64,000 bases of DNA from Merluccius polli (Eukaryota; Chordata; Actinopteri; Gadiformes; Merlucciidae), in the NCBI GenBank assembly GCA_030340625.1, contig JAOPHQ010006257.1:679001-743000 (forward strand), given 5' to 3'. Below, piece by piece: positions 1 through 13,100 of this stretch (its first letter is position 1; every line of letters begins with the position of its first letter). The notes below the pieces were generated by a model. The model was not told the origin of the DNA and made no database searches. It was given only the letters and a program-made list of their open reading frames with translations. The position numbers were made by a program, and so were the translations under genes.

Positions 1-346
1 ATCTCCCTAATGGCGACCACACACATCATTATTCAGACTTCAACAACACGGACACGTCGAGCTGAACCGACGAGGCGACATTAGCGACGCCAGAAGCCGC
101 AGGGTGGCTTTAAGGCGCTGCTGCTCATGGTTGTTTTCGGGGAGGGTGACCAAGCGACACAACAGCCATATACCGCAGCCCCCCGATTGGCTGTCGCAGA
201 GAGGGGGCGGTTCGTTTGAGCTATCAGAGGCTGTAATTGGCTGCGTGGACTTCCCAGTGCTGTCAGAGTACAGTCGGGCATGTTGTAGCTGTTCGTCGAC
301 AGAAACGCTTCCCAGACCAGAAGGATTTAATCCAACTCAGAGTTAA
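1..346 (+). other. stat1 5' flank, probable noncoding exon/promoter region
   Basis: No recognisable coding gene. Because the start ATG abuts an acceptor, at least one noncoding exon must lie upstream. The stretch just before the minisatellite, ending about 347, is a candidate because donor-like AAG|GTGAGT sequences begin there. I found no convincing GAS or ISRE site by eye. Confidence 0.35.
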
Positions 347-680
347 GTTGAGTGGGTGAGACTATTCTTTAAGGTGAGTGGGTGAGACTATTCTTCAAGG
401 TGAGTGGGTGAGACTATTTATTAAGGTGAGTGGGTGAGACTATTCCCTAAAGTGAATGGATGAGACTATTCTGTAAGGTGAGTGGATGAGACTATTCTTT
501 AAGGTGAGTGGATGAGACTATTCTGTAAGGTGAGTGGGTGAGACTATTCTGTAAGGTGAGTGGGTGAGACTATTCTGTAAGGTGAGTGGGTGAGACTATT
601 CTGTAAGGTGAGTGGATGAGACTATTATGTAAAGTGAGTGGATGAGACTATTCTTTAAGGTGAGTTGATGAGACTATTCT
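347..680 (+). repeat. 26-bp minisatellite with donor-like units, about 13 copies
   Basis: The unit reads GTGAGTGGGTGAGACTATTC plus six more bases ending TAAG. Ten of 13 units contain AAGGTGAGT, a near-ideal 5' splice site. Units differ at a few positions (GGG/GGA, CTTT/CTGT). Confidence 0.95.
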
Positions 681-779
681 GCACGGAACACAGCACGTTG
701 TTGTGCCAGTAAAATGGTTTTAAAAAATATTGTATGCCTTGATACTCAACTCATTAGTCCCCAGTTCCCAACGGGAGTT

Positions 780-1020
780 TTCCTCATAATATCATGATAT
801 CCTAATAACATATCCTAATAATATATCATCGTAATATATATCATGATATAACATAATAATTGATCAATAATATATCATAATATATCAATAGTAGTGTTAG
901 TGAGTAGTTTAGTACTAGTGAATATTGAAGTGTGTTAGTGAGTAGTTTAGTACTAGTGAATATTGAAGTGAATAACAAAGTGTGTTGGTGTTTGTTGGTG
1001 TTATTGAGTGAATAACAAGG
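780..1020 (+). repeat. AT-rich simple repeat and short duplication
   Basis: ATATCATGATATCC/ATATATCATAAT-type sequence, followed by two near-identical copies of a segment containing GTGTTAGTGAGTAGTTTAG at about 893 and 931. Confidence 0.7.
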
Positions 1021-1061
1021 TGCATTAGTGTTTGTGTGTAAGTGTTGTTTGTGTCCAACAG

Positions 1062-1189
1062 ATGGCACAGTGGTGCCAGCTGCAGCAGTTGGACAGTAAG
1101 TACCTGGAGCAGGTGGATGAGCTGTACGACGACTCTTTCCCCATGGACATACGCCAGTACCTCAGCAAGTGGATCGAAAGCATCGACTG
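1062..1189 (+). CDS. stat1: stat1 coding exon 1 (residues 1-43)
   Basis: Encodes the start of the STAT N-terminal domain, opening MAQWCQLQQLDSKYLEQ. The ATG lies directly behind the acceptor AG at 1060-1061. The donor is GTGAGA at 1190; codon 43 (Trp) is split. Confidence 0.95.
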
Positions 1190-4100
1190 GTGAGAACTCA
1201 AGCCATGTCCCAATTCTGTCCCTAATGGGCTGTTCATGCCATGTCGGAGTAACCGTAATTACCACCTTCCTTTAATGACCTGTCTCTGTACAGTCTAACC
1301 CCTACCTGCTCCTTAATGACCTGTCTTTGTGCTGTCTAACCCCTACCTGCTCCTTAATGACCTGTCTCTGTACCATCTAACCCCTACCTGCTCCTTAATG
1401 ACTTGTCTCTGTACTGTCTAACCCCTACCTGCTCCTTAATGAAATGGTATATTAGATGGTGATAAAGATGGTATATAAGTCATGATATAGAATTGTATAT
1501 TGGATCTGGTTGTTGTGGTGATGAGTCTTGGTGGGTGGCGGTGCGGTATGGTTTCTAGGGATACGGTGGCGGTTCAGGACTCGCTGGCTACTGTACGCTT
1601 TCACGAGCTGCTGGCCCAGCTAGATGACCAGCACAGCCGCTTCACGCTGGACAACAACTTCCTGCTCCAGCACAACATCCGCAAGATCAAGAGGAACCTG
1701 CAGGTCTGAGACCACACCCATTACACTTCCTCTAGACTACACCCACTACTCTTCCTCTATACCACGCCCACTACACTAACTCGAGACCACAACACTACCT
1801 CTAGACCACGCCCACTACACTACCTCTAGACCACGCCCAGAACACTACCTCTAGACCACACCCACTACACTACCTCTAGACCACGCCCACTACACTACCT
1901 CTAGACCACGCCCACTACACTACCTCTAGACCACGCCCACTACACTACCTCTAGACCACGCCCAGAACACTACCTCTAGACCACACCCACTACACTACCT
2001 CTAGACCACGCCCACTACACTACCTCTAGACCACGCCCAGAACACTACCTCTAGACCACACCCACTACACTACCTCTAGACCACACCCACTACACTACCT
2101 CTAGACCACGCCCAGAACACTACCTCTAGACCACGCCCACTACACTACCTCTAGACCACGCCCAGAACACTACCTCTAGACCACACCCACTACACTACCT
2201 CTAGACCACGCCCACTACACTACCTCTAGACCACGCCCAGAACACTACCTCTAGACCACGCCCACTACACTACCTCTAGACCACGCCCAGAACACTACCT
2301 CTAGACCACACCCACTACACTACCTCTAGACCACGCCCACTACACTACCTCTAGACCACGCCCAGAACACTACCTCTAGACCACACCCACTACACTACCT
2401 CTAGACCACGCCCACTACACTACCTCTAGACCACACCCACTACACTACCTCTAGACCACGCCCACTACACTACCTCTAGACCACACCCACTACACTACCT
2501 CTAGACCACGCCCACTACACTACCTCTAGACCACACCCACTACACTACCTCTCTAGTAGACTCAACTTCATGCCCTCATTATACCATGGTCTTCTGTTTG
2601 GCGTTCTCTTCCAGGACCGGTTCCAGGACGATCCGATCCACATGGCCATCATCATCTCCAGGAACCTACGGGAGGAGCGCCAGATCCTGGAGCGGGGCAG
2701 AAGTTCAGAGGTCGGCACACTCTCCTCGATGTACACACACACACACACACACACACACCACAACAATGTGACGTTGTGTTTCAGTCGGAAGGAGAAGGTG
2801 TCGCGTCTGCGATGGTGGTGGAGAAGCTCAAACTGGACAAGAAGGTCACAGACATGAGGAACCTCATCCAGGTAGGAAGCTGTTTCAGTTTTTTACCTGC
2901 AGCTGGGCTACACCTGCTCGTTATAAAACAGCTGGTCTACACCTGCTCATTTTAATACAGCTGGGCTACACCTGCTCATTATAAAACAGCTGGACTACAC
3001 CTGCTCGTTATAAAACATCTGGGCTACACCTGCTCATTATGAACCACACCTGTTTAGGATAGGTTTAGTATTTCCATTGTGTATTAACTGTAGATGGTGG
3101 ATAATCCAGTTTGTATGATCTAGATGGTGGATACTCTGCTCTAGTAGAGATATCACTTTCTCTGGTTCTAGATGACGGATCAGAACATTAAGATTCTGGA
3201 GGATCTTCAAGATGAATATGACTTTAAACTCAACACACTCAAGAACAGCGGTGAGGCTAGTACTGCTACTGAGACTACTGCTACGACTACTACTACTAAT
3301 AATAATAATAATAATAATACTAATACTGTTACTGCTACTCCTACTACTAATACAACAACTACTACTACTACTACTACTACTAATAATAATGCTACTCAGA
3401 GTACTACTAATAATACTTCTACGACTACCAACAAGTTTCTTCTAATTCCCTCAAGTGTTGGGAATTCCAGGACTGATGAAGTTTGTTCCTGTGCAGAGAA
3501 CGACGTGACTCAAAGTTTTTCTGTGTAGAGAACGACGTGACTCAAAGTTTTTCTGTGTAGAGAACGACGTGAATGGTTTGACACCCAAGGAGCTGGAGAA
3601 GGAGAGATTGACGTTGAAAATGATGTACTTCGACCTCCAGAACAAGCGACAGGTCAGAGATGTACTTTAAACTAGAGATGTACTCTAAACTGGAGTACAA
3701 CTAGAGTAAATCTAAACTAGAGCTGTACTCTAGACTAGAACTGTACTCTAACCTAGAGCTGTACTCTAAACTAGAGTCACTCTAGACTAGAGATGTACTC
3801 TAAACTGGAATTACTCTAGACTAGACCTGTACTGTAAACTAGAGTTACTCTAACCTAGAGCTGTACTCTAAACTGGAGTAAATCTAAACTAGAGTTTCTC
3901 TAGACTAGAGCTGTAGTCTAAACTAGAGTAAATCTAAACTAGAGATGCTAGGAGTAGCCATGGTGTTCCCAGCGTCTGTAATGTGATGTGATTGTTTCTC
4001 CAGATCAACGTGTTTTAAGCCCAGTTCAGATCAAAGATTTGCAAAAAGACTTAACAGTTTCAGACCGTCGCAGAGAAAGTCGCCATGGTTTGAACCGGTT

Positions 4101-7100
4101 AGATGCAGAGCGTCTGAAGCTGTTGCTTATTTCCCTGCTATTTAAAATGGTGGATCGACCGCAACATTAACACAATGACTTGTTTGGGGCATACCAAAAG
4201 TAAGCAACGGTACTGTAATGTTTTTCACTTAAGCTACTCTAGTTGGAAGTATGCTAGTGTTTAGGTGTAAGTTTATTAAAAGTACGTTATAAGATTTACA
4301 TCACATCATGACATTCCTGCTTTACATCTGAAACTATGGACATTACAGGACCTTATTTTGAAAGAGGGAATTATAACAATGTAAGTGGAAATATCACCGC
4401 GTTGATATTTTGTTTCTCACCAGTTACCAAGAAGCGCAGTGCTATCATCCATTTAGTCTCTCTTGCCAGCTTCCAACTCCTGGCATAAGGTTAGCGTGAG
4501 CACCCGGACTCTACTGCTGCAATAGCCACATACGGCCCCTCGCTGCACCTAGCAGGCGCCAGTTGCAAGAACTTTCATCGCTAATCTTTTATCTGAACTG
4601 GACTTTAGAAGTTTATTTGGTAGTAAAACTCTTTGATTGAAAGATGTGTTTTAGGGGTACATTTGGTAGTAAAAGTGTTTTTAGCGGGTGTTTGATGTTC
4701 CAGACGGTGGTGAACCAGCTGGTGGAGGTTCTGAACCAGACCCAGGATCTGCAGAAAGATCTCATCTCTGAGGAGCTTCCAGAGTGGAAGCAGCGGCAGC
4801 AGATCGCCTGCATAGGGGGTCCACCCAATGCCTGTGTGGACCAGCTGCAGAACTGGTGAGTCCCACACCACCTAGTCTCCTGCTCCACCCAGACACACCA
4901 CCTAGCCTCTTGCTCTACCCAGACACGACCCCTAGCCACTTGCTCCACCCAGACACACCCCCTAGCCTCCTGCTCCACCCAGACACACCACTTAGCCTCC
5001 CGCTCCACCCAGACTCCTACCAGAGAGACCAGACCAGACTCCTCACCTCATCCTGCTCCTCCTCTCCTTTCCACCCCCCCCACTCTTCCTCCCTCTCATT
5101 CTCCTCTCTGCTATCTTCCTCTTCTCTCTCCTCCCCTCCCTTCCTCTCCTCTCCCCTCCTCCTCTCTCTCCTCTTCCTCCTCTCTCTCCTCTTCTCTCTC
5201 ACCTCTTTCCTTCTGTCTCTCCTTCCTCCTGTCTCTCCTCCTTCTCTCCTCTCACCTCTCTCCTCCTGTCCTCTCCTGCTCTCTCCTCTGTGCTCCAGGT
5301 TCACAGCGGTGGGGGAAACCCTGCAGCAGGTGAGGCAGCAGCTGAAGAAGCTGCAGGAGTTGGAGCAGAAGCTGACCTACGAGCAGGACCCCATCAGCCA
5401 GAAGAAGAAGTCCCTCGAGACATGGGCCCTGGACCTCTTTAAGAATCTCCTCACCCAGTAAGACCTCCTCCTCACCCCTCCTCACCCAGTAAGACCTCCT
5501 CCTCACCCCTCCTCACCCACTAATACCTTCTCCTCACCCCTCCTTACCATTAAGACCTCCTACTCACCTCTACTCACCCAGTAAGACCTCCTCCTCACCC
5601 TTCATCACCAGTAAGACCTCCTTACCCCTCCTCACCCATTAAAGGCAAAGGCAGTTTATTTGTATAGCTCATTTCATACACAGGATGGCAACTCAATGTG
5701 CTTCACAAAGAAAAATAAAGAGAATTAAATACAAACACAGGAATCAAAAACAGGCTCAAATGCAAATGGTGTTACGTATTTAAAAGCAAAAACACACATA
5801 CTTAAAAGCAATATCATAACAACATAATAAAAGAAAAGTAAATAAAACGTGAGTGGACTAGGTAAAAACATCTGCAAATAATTTAGCTTTTAACCTGGAT
5901 TTGAAGGTGGTGATGGTAGGAGCATTTTTGATATTAAGTGGAAGGAGGTTCCATAAGCGCACAGCATAACAGCTAAAAGCAGCCTCTCCGTGCTTTGTTA
6001 TGGCGGTGGGCTGTACAAGCAAGATTTTGCTCTCTGATCTGAGGGACCTAGCTGGGCGGTGCATCTCGAACATGTCCAGAAAGTAACTAGGTGCTAAGCC
6101 ATTTAGTGATTTAAAAACAAGAAGTAGGGCTTTTTAAATCAATTCTTTGAGCAACAGGGAGCCAGTGTAGGGACTTTAAAACCGGTGTGATGTGGTCTGT
6201 TCTTCTTGTGCATGTGAGTACCCTTGCTGCTGCATTCTGTATTACTTGAAGTGATTTTATGTTTTTCTTCGGGAGACCAGTAAAAAGTCCATTACAGTAG
6301 TCAACCCTACTAGTGATAAAAGCATGAATGAGCTTTTCTTGATCACCTCTACACATAAAACCTCTTACCTTGGCTATATTTTTCAAATGATAAAAAGTAG
6401 ACTTAGAGACTGCTTTAAAATGGCTACTAAAACTCAGGTTGCTGTCAATAATGACACCCAGGTTTTTTACACTGTCCTTCGACTTTAGTCCTTTTTTCTC
6501 AAGAAGGGTGGCAGTCTTCTGTCTTTGCTCCTGATTGCCAAAGATAATGACCTCAGTTTTGTCCGTATTGAGCTGGAGAAAGTTGTGTGACATCCACTCA
6601 TTAATTTGTTCAAGACACTGAAAGAGGGACTCAAGAGGGGCAAAATCGTTGGGTGACAGTGCTAGATAAAGTTGTGTGTCATCGGCATAACTATGATAGC
6701 AGATGGAGTGTTTCTTGATGATTTGCCCAAGTGGTAGCATATATAAATGAAATAGTAGAGGCCCAAGGATAGATCCTTGAGGGACACCACAGGACAAAGA
6801 CAATTTAGCTGAGGTATGGTTGCCAATCGACACATAAAAACTCCTATCATGCACATAGGATCTTAGCCAGCTGATAACAGTGCCAGAGAGACCAACCCAG
6901 TGTTCAAGGTGATGCAGTAAAATACTATGGTCCACAGTGTCGAAGGCTGCGCTTAGGTCTAATAGCATCAGGACAGAAGTTTTGCCAGCATCATTGTTGA
7001 TCCGAATGTCATTAAAAACTTTAATGAGAGCTGTCTCAGTGCTATGATTTTTACGGAAGCCTGACTGAAAATAATCATAGCAACTGTGAGAGGTTAAAAA

Positions 7101-10100
7101 ATGTAGATAATTGATTAAAAACTGTTTTTTCAATGATTTTGCCGATAAAGGGTAAATTAGATATAGGCCTGTAATTACTTAATACAGAGGCATCCAGATT
7201 ATTTTTTTTGAGGAGGGGCTTGACAACAGCCGTTTTAAGGGATGCAGGAAATATGCCGGTTTGTAGAGATGTGTTGATAATCTGAAGTACATCAGCAGCT
7301 ATCAGGTGGATGACTGATTTGAAAAAGCTAGTAGGCAGGGGGTCAAGGTCAGATGTAGAAGAACTGAGACTGTTTACAGTTTTTTCAAGCGTAGCATAGT
7401 CAATAGGGCAGAATTGTGACATCAAGCTGAGCTCGCCTGACTTTGTAACTTGTGTTCTGGGATGAGGGTTCTTGATTAGTTGAGATGTTATGTTTGTTCT
7501 TATTTTATCAACTTTGCCTTTGAAAAAGGATGCAAACTCATTGCATTTATCATCCGATAGGAGCTCAGGTGCTACGTGGGGGGAAGGGTTAGTTAATTTT
7601 GCAATGGTAGAGAAAAGGGCACGGCTGTTATTCTCATTTCTACTGATAATCATGGTAAAATAAGACTGCCTTGCTTTACGTATTTCATGATTATATTTGC
7701 GCAGCATATCTTTATGGATCTGATAGTCAATGGTGATTTTGGATTTGCGCCATTTCTGCTCAGTCCTCCTACATTCCCTTTTATGCATCTTAACTGATGG
7801 ATATTGAGTCCAAGGTGCCTTCTGCTTGCCAGTGCCTTTTTTAGGTTTTAGGGGGGCGATGTCATCCATTATTTGGGCCATTTTTGAATTGAAATTTTTC
7901 AGTGGGTCAACAGAGTAGGCACTCGGTGCCTGTGAGAGTGCTTGCTCAAAAAGAAAACCTGTATTACTGTTAATGACTCTCCTACTGATAGTAGCAGGCG
8001 TTGTATGGGCAATGGACATTAAAAACAACACAGAGATGGTCAGATAGGGCAATGTCCATAACAGTTGTGGACACATTGAGTCCTTTTGTAATGACAAGGT
8101 CAAGTGTATGACCATGTGAATGTGTTGGCCCCTGCACATGTTGTGTTAGGCTAAAAGTGTCGATAAGAGTGAGAAATTCCTTGGCATAAGTGTTTTTTGG
8201 GTCATCCACATGGAGATTGAAATCCCCTGATACAATAATACAATCATACTGTAAACAGATGGTTGACAACAATTCACCAAATTCATCAAGAAATACTTGA
8301 GCTGAACATCTTGGAGGTCTGTAGATAGTTACCAGTAGGATATTGGGAGAACATTTGATAAGTGCACATAAACATTCAAATGATGTAAAGTCCCCATATG
8401 AAGCCTGTTTACATTGATAAATGTCTTTAAAAATGTTGGCTATTCCCCCTCTTCTCCTCTGAGAGCGGCAGGTATGGGGGTATTATTGAGACAATATTAT
8501 GTGTGTGTGCGTATCTCAATCTGTGTGTGTGTAATAAGATTTGTGTGTATTCACATTTGTGTGTATTCACATTTGTGTGTGCGTAACAAGATTTGTCTGT
8601 CTGTAATCACATTTGTGTGTGTGTAAAACAAATCTGTGTGTCTGTATTCACATGTGTGTGTTTGTGATAAGATTTGTGTGTCTGTATTCACATTTGTGTG
8701 TGTGTAAAAAAAATGCGTACTGAGATCTGTAAATGTCTGTCATCAGCGGGAGCTCTGATTAGCCTCTTCTTACACGTGGATTTTGGCACACTTCTGCCGT
8801 GCAGATCTGCAAATGCGATCCGTGTGTAAAAACGATTTGTCTGTAACTTCACGCAATACAGTCTACACACCACTAGTCGGCGCGTAGCACCCAGTGATGT
8901 TAAGCGTGTCTTTGTCATGGGGAAGATGGCTGCCGTTAATGACACTGGCCATTTTTAGATAGAAAATATAATATAAACTTCGAACAACTCATGGGTAAGT
9001 TAACGTTTGTTTTCCTCATAAATAAACGCATTGTAAAGCCCATGAGTTGTTCGAAGTTTCCGACGACCGGCCAGTGTCATTAACGGCAGCCATCTTCCCC
9101 ATGACAAAGACACGCTTAACATCACTGGGTGCTGCGCGCCGACTAGTGGTGTGTACACTGTATTGCGTGAAGTTACAGACAAATCGTTTTTACACACGGA
9201 TCGCATTTGCAGATCTGCACGGCAGAAGTGTGCCAAAATCCACGTGTAAAAAGACGGCCAATCAGAGCTCCCGCTGATGACAGACATTTACAGATCTCAG
9301 TACGCTTTTTTTTTACACACACACAAATGTGAATACAGACACACAAATCTTATCACAAACACACACATGTGAATACAGACACACAGATTTGTTTTACACA
9401 CACAAATGTGAATACAGACAGACAAATCTTGCTACGCACACACAAATGTGAATACACACAAATGTGAATACACACAAATCTTATTACACACACACAGATT
9501 GAGATACGCACACACACATAATATTGTCTCAATAATACCCCCATAGGCAGGTCCTCATAAAAATATAATTTGGGGGCGCAGATTCAATAAGTGTTGCTGC
9601 ACTTTTTGCCTGATCCAGCCAAGTTTCAGTTAAAAGTAGAAAATCAAGTTTTTGTTTACAAATAAAATCATTGATTAAAAACGATTTGTTTGAGATAGAT
9701 CTGACATTCAGCAGAGCTAACTTAACAGTGATGGGATTGTGGGTCATGTAAACAGAGTTACTTTGTTCTTGCACTGGCCTGAGGCTGGACCGGTTTACCC
9801 TACGGACTGGTTGCGCTTGAATTTTATAGCTTCTAGACCACATTGGGCGAGTCACTACTGGAATGGGAAACTGGCTAAGAGAGCTATTGTTATGGCCAGC
9901 GCTCGTCAAAAGGTTCGTAGAGCAGAGAGAGGAACAGCAGGGGGTGCTAGCGATATTGACTGCCATCTCGACAGAGCAAGTGGTAGTACCGGAAACAGGA
10001 GATTCAGGTAGTGCAGCATTCAGTCAATCATTTTGAGGCCGGGGGTGACGACGGTTTGCGTGGATGGCGTACATCACATTGGCAGCGAGTACACGTGAGC

Positions 10101-13100
10101 CCATGCGGTTTGGATGAATTCCATCAGTTTTAAAAAGAGTTTCGCTGTGCCAGAACACGTTAAAATTGTCAATAAAACTCACACCATGCTCTCCGCAAGT
10201 ATACTGAAGCCAGTTATTGAGGCTAAGAAGTCTGCTGAAACGTTCATTACCGCGACCTATTGTTGGAATGGGGCCTGAAATAAACACAGACTTTCCACGG
10301 CCCTCGAAAAGCCCCATGAGCGTCAAAAAGTGTTTTCATTACTTCTGACTCACAACGGACAGTGTCATTTAACCCCACATGAATGATAATAAGTGGGCAG
10401 CAACTTACATAGCCTTTCATGAATGTCTGTGATCGTGGCACCGGGCATACAGTGTGTGATTGCGTCAAAGAATCTGATGTTCCTTGTGATGGAATCACCG
10501 ATGATGAGGGTGGTGGGAGAGAACAACGGGGGAGGCCGAGAAGGGCCACCAGAAGAGGCTGGTTGCTCCTGGCTCGGATTGACTCCCCGCTGCCGGGAAA
10601 TACAGCCAGCTGCAGATGAACCATCCCAGGGGGGAAACCAGGGCGGACGGGGCAAACAGCGGAGGTGGTGAAGGCCGAGAGCCCACATCCAAGGCGGAGG
10701 GACCATTTACCACAGCAGTCAATGAAGAAGCCACAGCTGGGATAGCTGGCTGGTCAGTAGCTGATGCGGTGATGATCGCCTGCTCTGTTGATGAACCCCT
10801 GCTGAACCCATCCGAGAGGGAGGACGCAGACTGCTGCTGGATGGAGGGCTGCGTTGCCTGATGCGGCTCCTTTGAAACATTGTGGGGGAAACCGCCTGAG
10901 CGTCTACTCACAGCGTCCTTCAGTAGTCGATGAAGGACACCATTTTTTCTGGTGAGCGGGATGGGCTTTGCCGCCTGACCTCCTCACTGTCAGGGTGAGA
11001 GGCGCCGCCGTACAGGTCATCCTCTGGCCAACGGAGTGTCCGCTGTGAGGAGGCGGTCACGGCTGGTGGTGCAGCAGCAGGTGTCGGTCCGGTCGGAGAC
11101 GCCGCTGGATCATCCTCTGGACGAGGTGTTCGCTGAGAGGAGGCGTTGGAGTTGACCTCCGAGAGGACAGCGTATTTATTTTCCAGATTCAGGCGAGGAG
11201 GTGACAGGCTCCCGCCTGGACGCCTCGTTTTTCCACCTCGGACTACCACTTCGGTCCACAGCGGACCGGGTGTAGAAAAAGCTGTTGGTCTCGGACAATC
11301 GGAGTCCCAGAGGACTGTATCCTGAAAGGCTGCGCTGAGGTTGGAGATCTGCTTGGACTGGTCAGCCGCCAGGTTCGTGTAGCTGGTGAGCAGTGATTCC
11401 TTCTTCCGGAGTTCATCAGAAATTTTTCGGATGTCTTCCTTAAGGTAGGCGAGACCTCCTCCTAACCCAGTAAGACCTCCCTCTCACCCAGTAAGACCAC
11501 CTCCTTGCCCCTCCTCACCCAGTAAGACCTCCTCCTCACCCCTCCTCACCAGGTAGACCTCCTCCTCACTCCTCCTCGCCCAGTAAGACCTCCTCCTAAC
11601 CCAGTAAGACCTCCTTCTCCCCCAGTAAGACCTGCTCCACCAGTAAGACCTCCCTCCTCACCCAGTAAGACCTCCTCCTCACCCCTCCTCACCAGGTAGA
11701 CCACCTCCTTACCCCTCCTCACCAGTAAGACCTCCTCACCCAGTAACTGTGCGTTCACATCAGAAGCGAATTGAGCTGCCAAATCACCGGAAGTCATTCA
11801 CTTTCTATGGGCAAGAGCGACCAAAGCGTCACAAGCGACCAACGCTACCAGCGGCAAAAGTTGAGCGACCAGAGCGACCAAAAAAAGTTGAAGACGGCTG
11901 AACTTTATGCAAATTACTATGACACGTTTCAGCGGCAAAACACTGACAGCCAATTGGAATGTAGACACTCTTCGCTTGCGTGGATCCCAGGGAACACCGG
12001 CACTTTGGTTCCTACTGTACTTTTTTGGTTCCTACTGTACATCAAAATGTCGACTGAAAAGTTAATCGCGGCTGTGGCTGGGCACCCGGTGTTGTACGAT
12101 CCAAGCCTTTTTTGTTTCAGAGATCACAACAAAAAGGCTCTGGCCTGGGCCAGAGCCTTTCCATTCATCTATTCATTCATTCATTCAGTAGCTGCTAGGC
12201 GGGGAACTACTGGGCCGTGCGCCCTCCTACAATCCAACAAAATCAACTTTTTTTGCACGCTTAATTGTGCGAGTTGCCTTTTTATAAAATCAGTTTTTAT
12301 GCGTTGACAATACAATACCGTAATAATCAGGCTTAAATATCATTTTTACAAGCACACGCACGAAGCGGGCCGCCTATTAACGGCATGGACCAAGCGGTTC
12401 TGGACCAGGAAGGAGACATGATCACTTTTAATAATCGTATTTAACCATATAACTGCACACAACTTTATTTAAAAGCAATCAAATGGAAAACGTGTGTTTG
12501 TATTTTGGTGTCCGGTGCGTGTGGATGTGCGGTTCCTTCAGCGGAGCGGTTCATGTTAATAGCGGAGTCCGGGAGGGTTCACCTTCACGGGCGTAGTTAC
12601 GAGGGATGTGCGACTATCGTATACTGTATATTGGAGGGGAATCACTGGCCTACTTGCTGTCGAAGCATTTTATCCAACAAGCAAAACCGTCTCTGCAATA
12701 TGGCCAAAGTGTATGGGAGTTCACTCTTTGATATGGCTGTCTGTAGTAAAAGCATACGGCTCCTTTAAATGCTCCTTTAAATTGAATTGTACGTCATGAG
12801 CGACAAAAGCGAACAGAAATATTCGCAGCGATACTTTATGAGCGACCAAAGCGTCTTTGCAGCTCATTTCGCTTCAGATGTGAACGCACAGTAAGACCTC
12901 CCCCTGTGCCTGTGTGTGTGTATAATATAACGTGTGTGTATATAATATAAAGTGTGTGTGTTAGTGCTGGGCGTTATGACCAAAAATGTGTATCACGGTA
13001 TTTTTTAAGATTCTGCCGGTATCACGGTATATTACGGGTTTTTTTTTTTTCATGACTGGGCCATTTTCGGTTTATAGTGGCTTATTCTTCTGTTAGGAGT

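Larger units (their letters stand above)
5641..11449 (-). mobile_element. CR1/L2-type LINE, 5'-truncated, carrying a fold-back insertion
   Basis: On the minus strand: ORF1 with coiled coil and SGNH esterase (11449-10024), then AP endonuclease (9966-9546 and 8466-7982), then reverse transcriptase (8139-about 5860). The 3' end at 5641 has the fish LINE tail GTTTATTTGTATAGCTCATT-like sequence. It sits inside the exon 8 donor array, which resumes at about 11450. ORFs are split by frameshifts. It shares family features with the copy at 36003-39555. Confidence 0.85.

Noticed and set aside
1..346. Two short ORFs at the left edge
   Set aside because: No family resemblance; overlapping opposite strands in GC-rich 5' flank.
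1710..2552. CRISPR-like regular direct repeats
   Set aside because: Units are head-to-tail with no unique spacers, inside a vertebrate intron: a minisatellite.
3172..3528. 118-aa Thr/Asn-rich ORF continuing exon 5
   Set aside because: The trinucleotide repeat keeps the frame open. STAT1 alignment and the GTGAGG donor end the exon at 3250.
4784..5461. 225-aa Ser/Leu-rich ORF
   Set aside because: Reads through intron 7, whose CT-rich tract lacks stops. Exons 7 and 8 are bounded by good splice sites.
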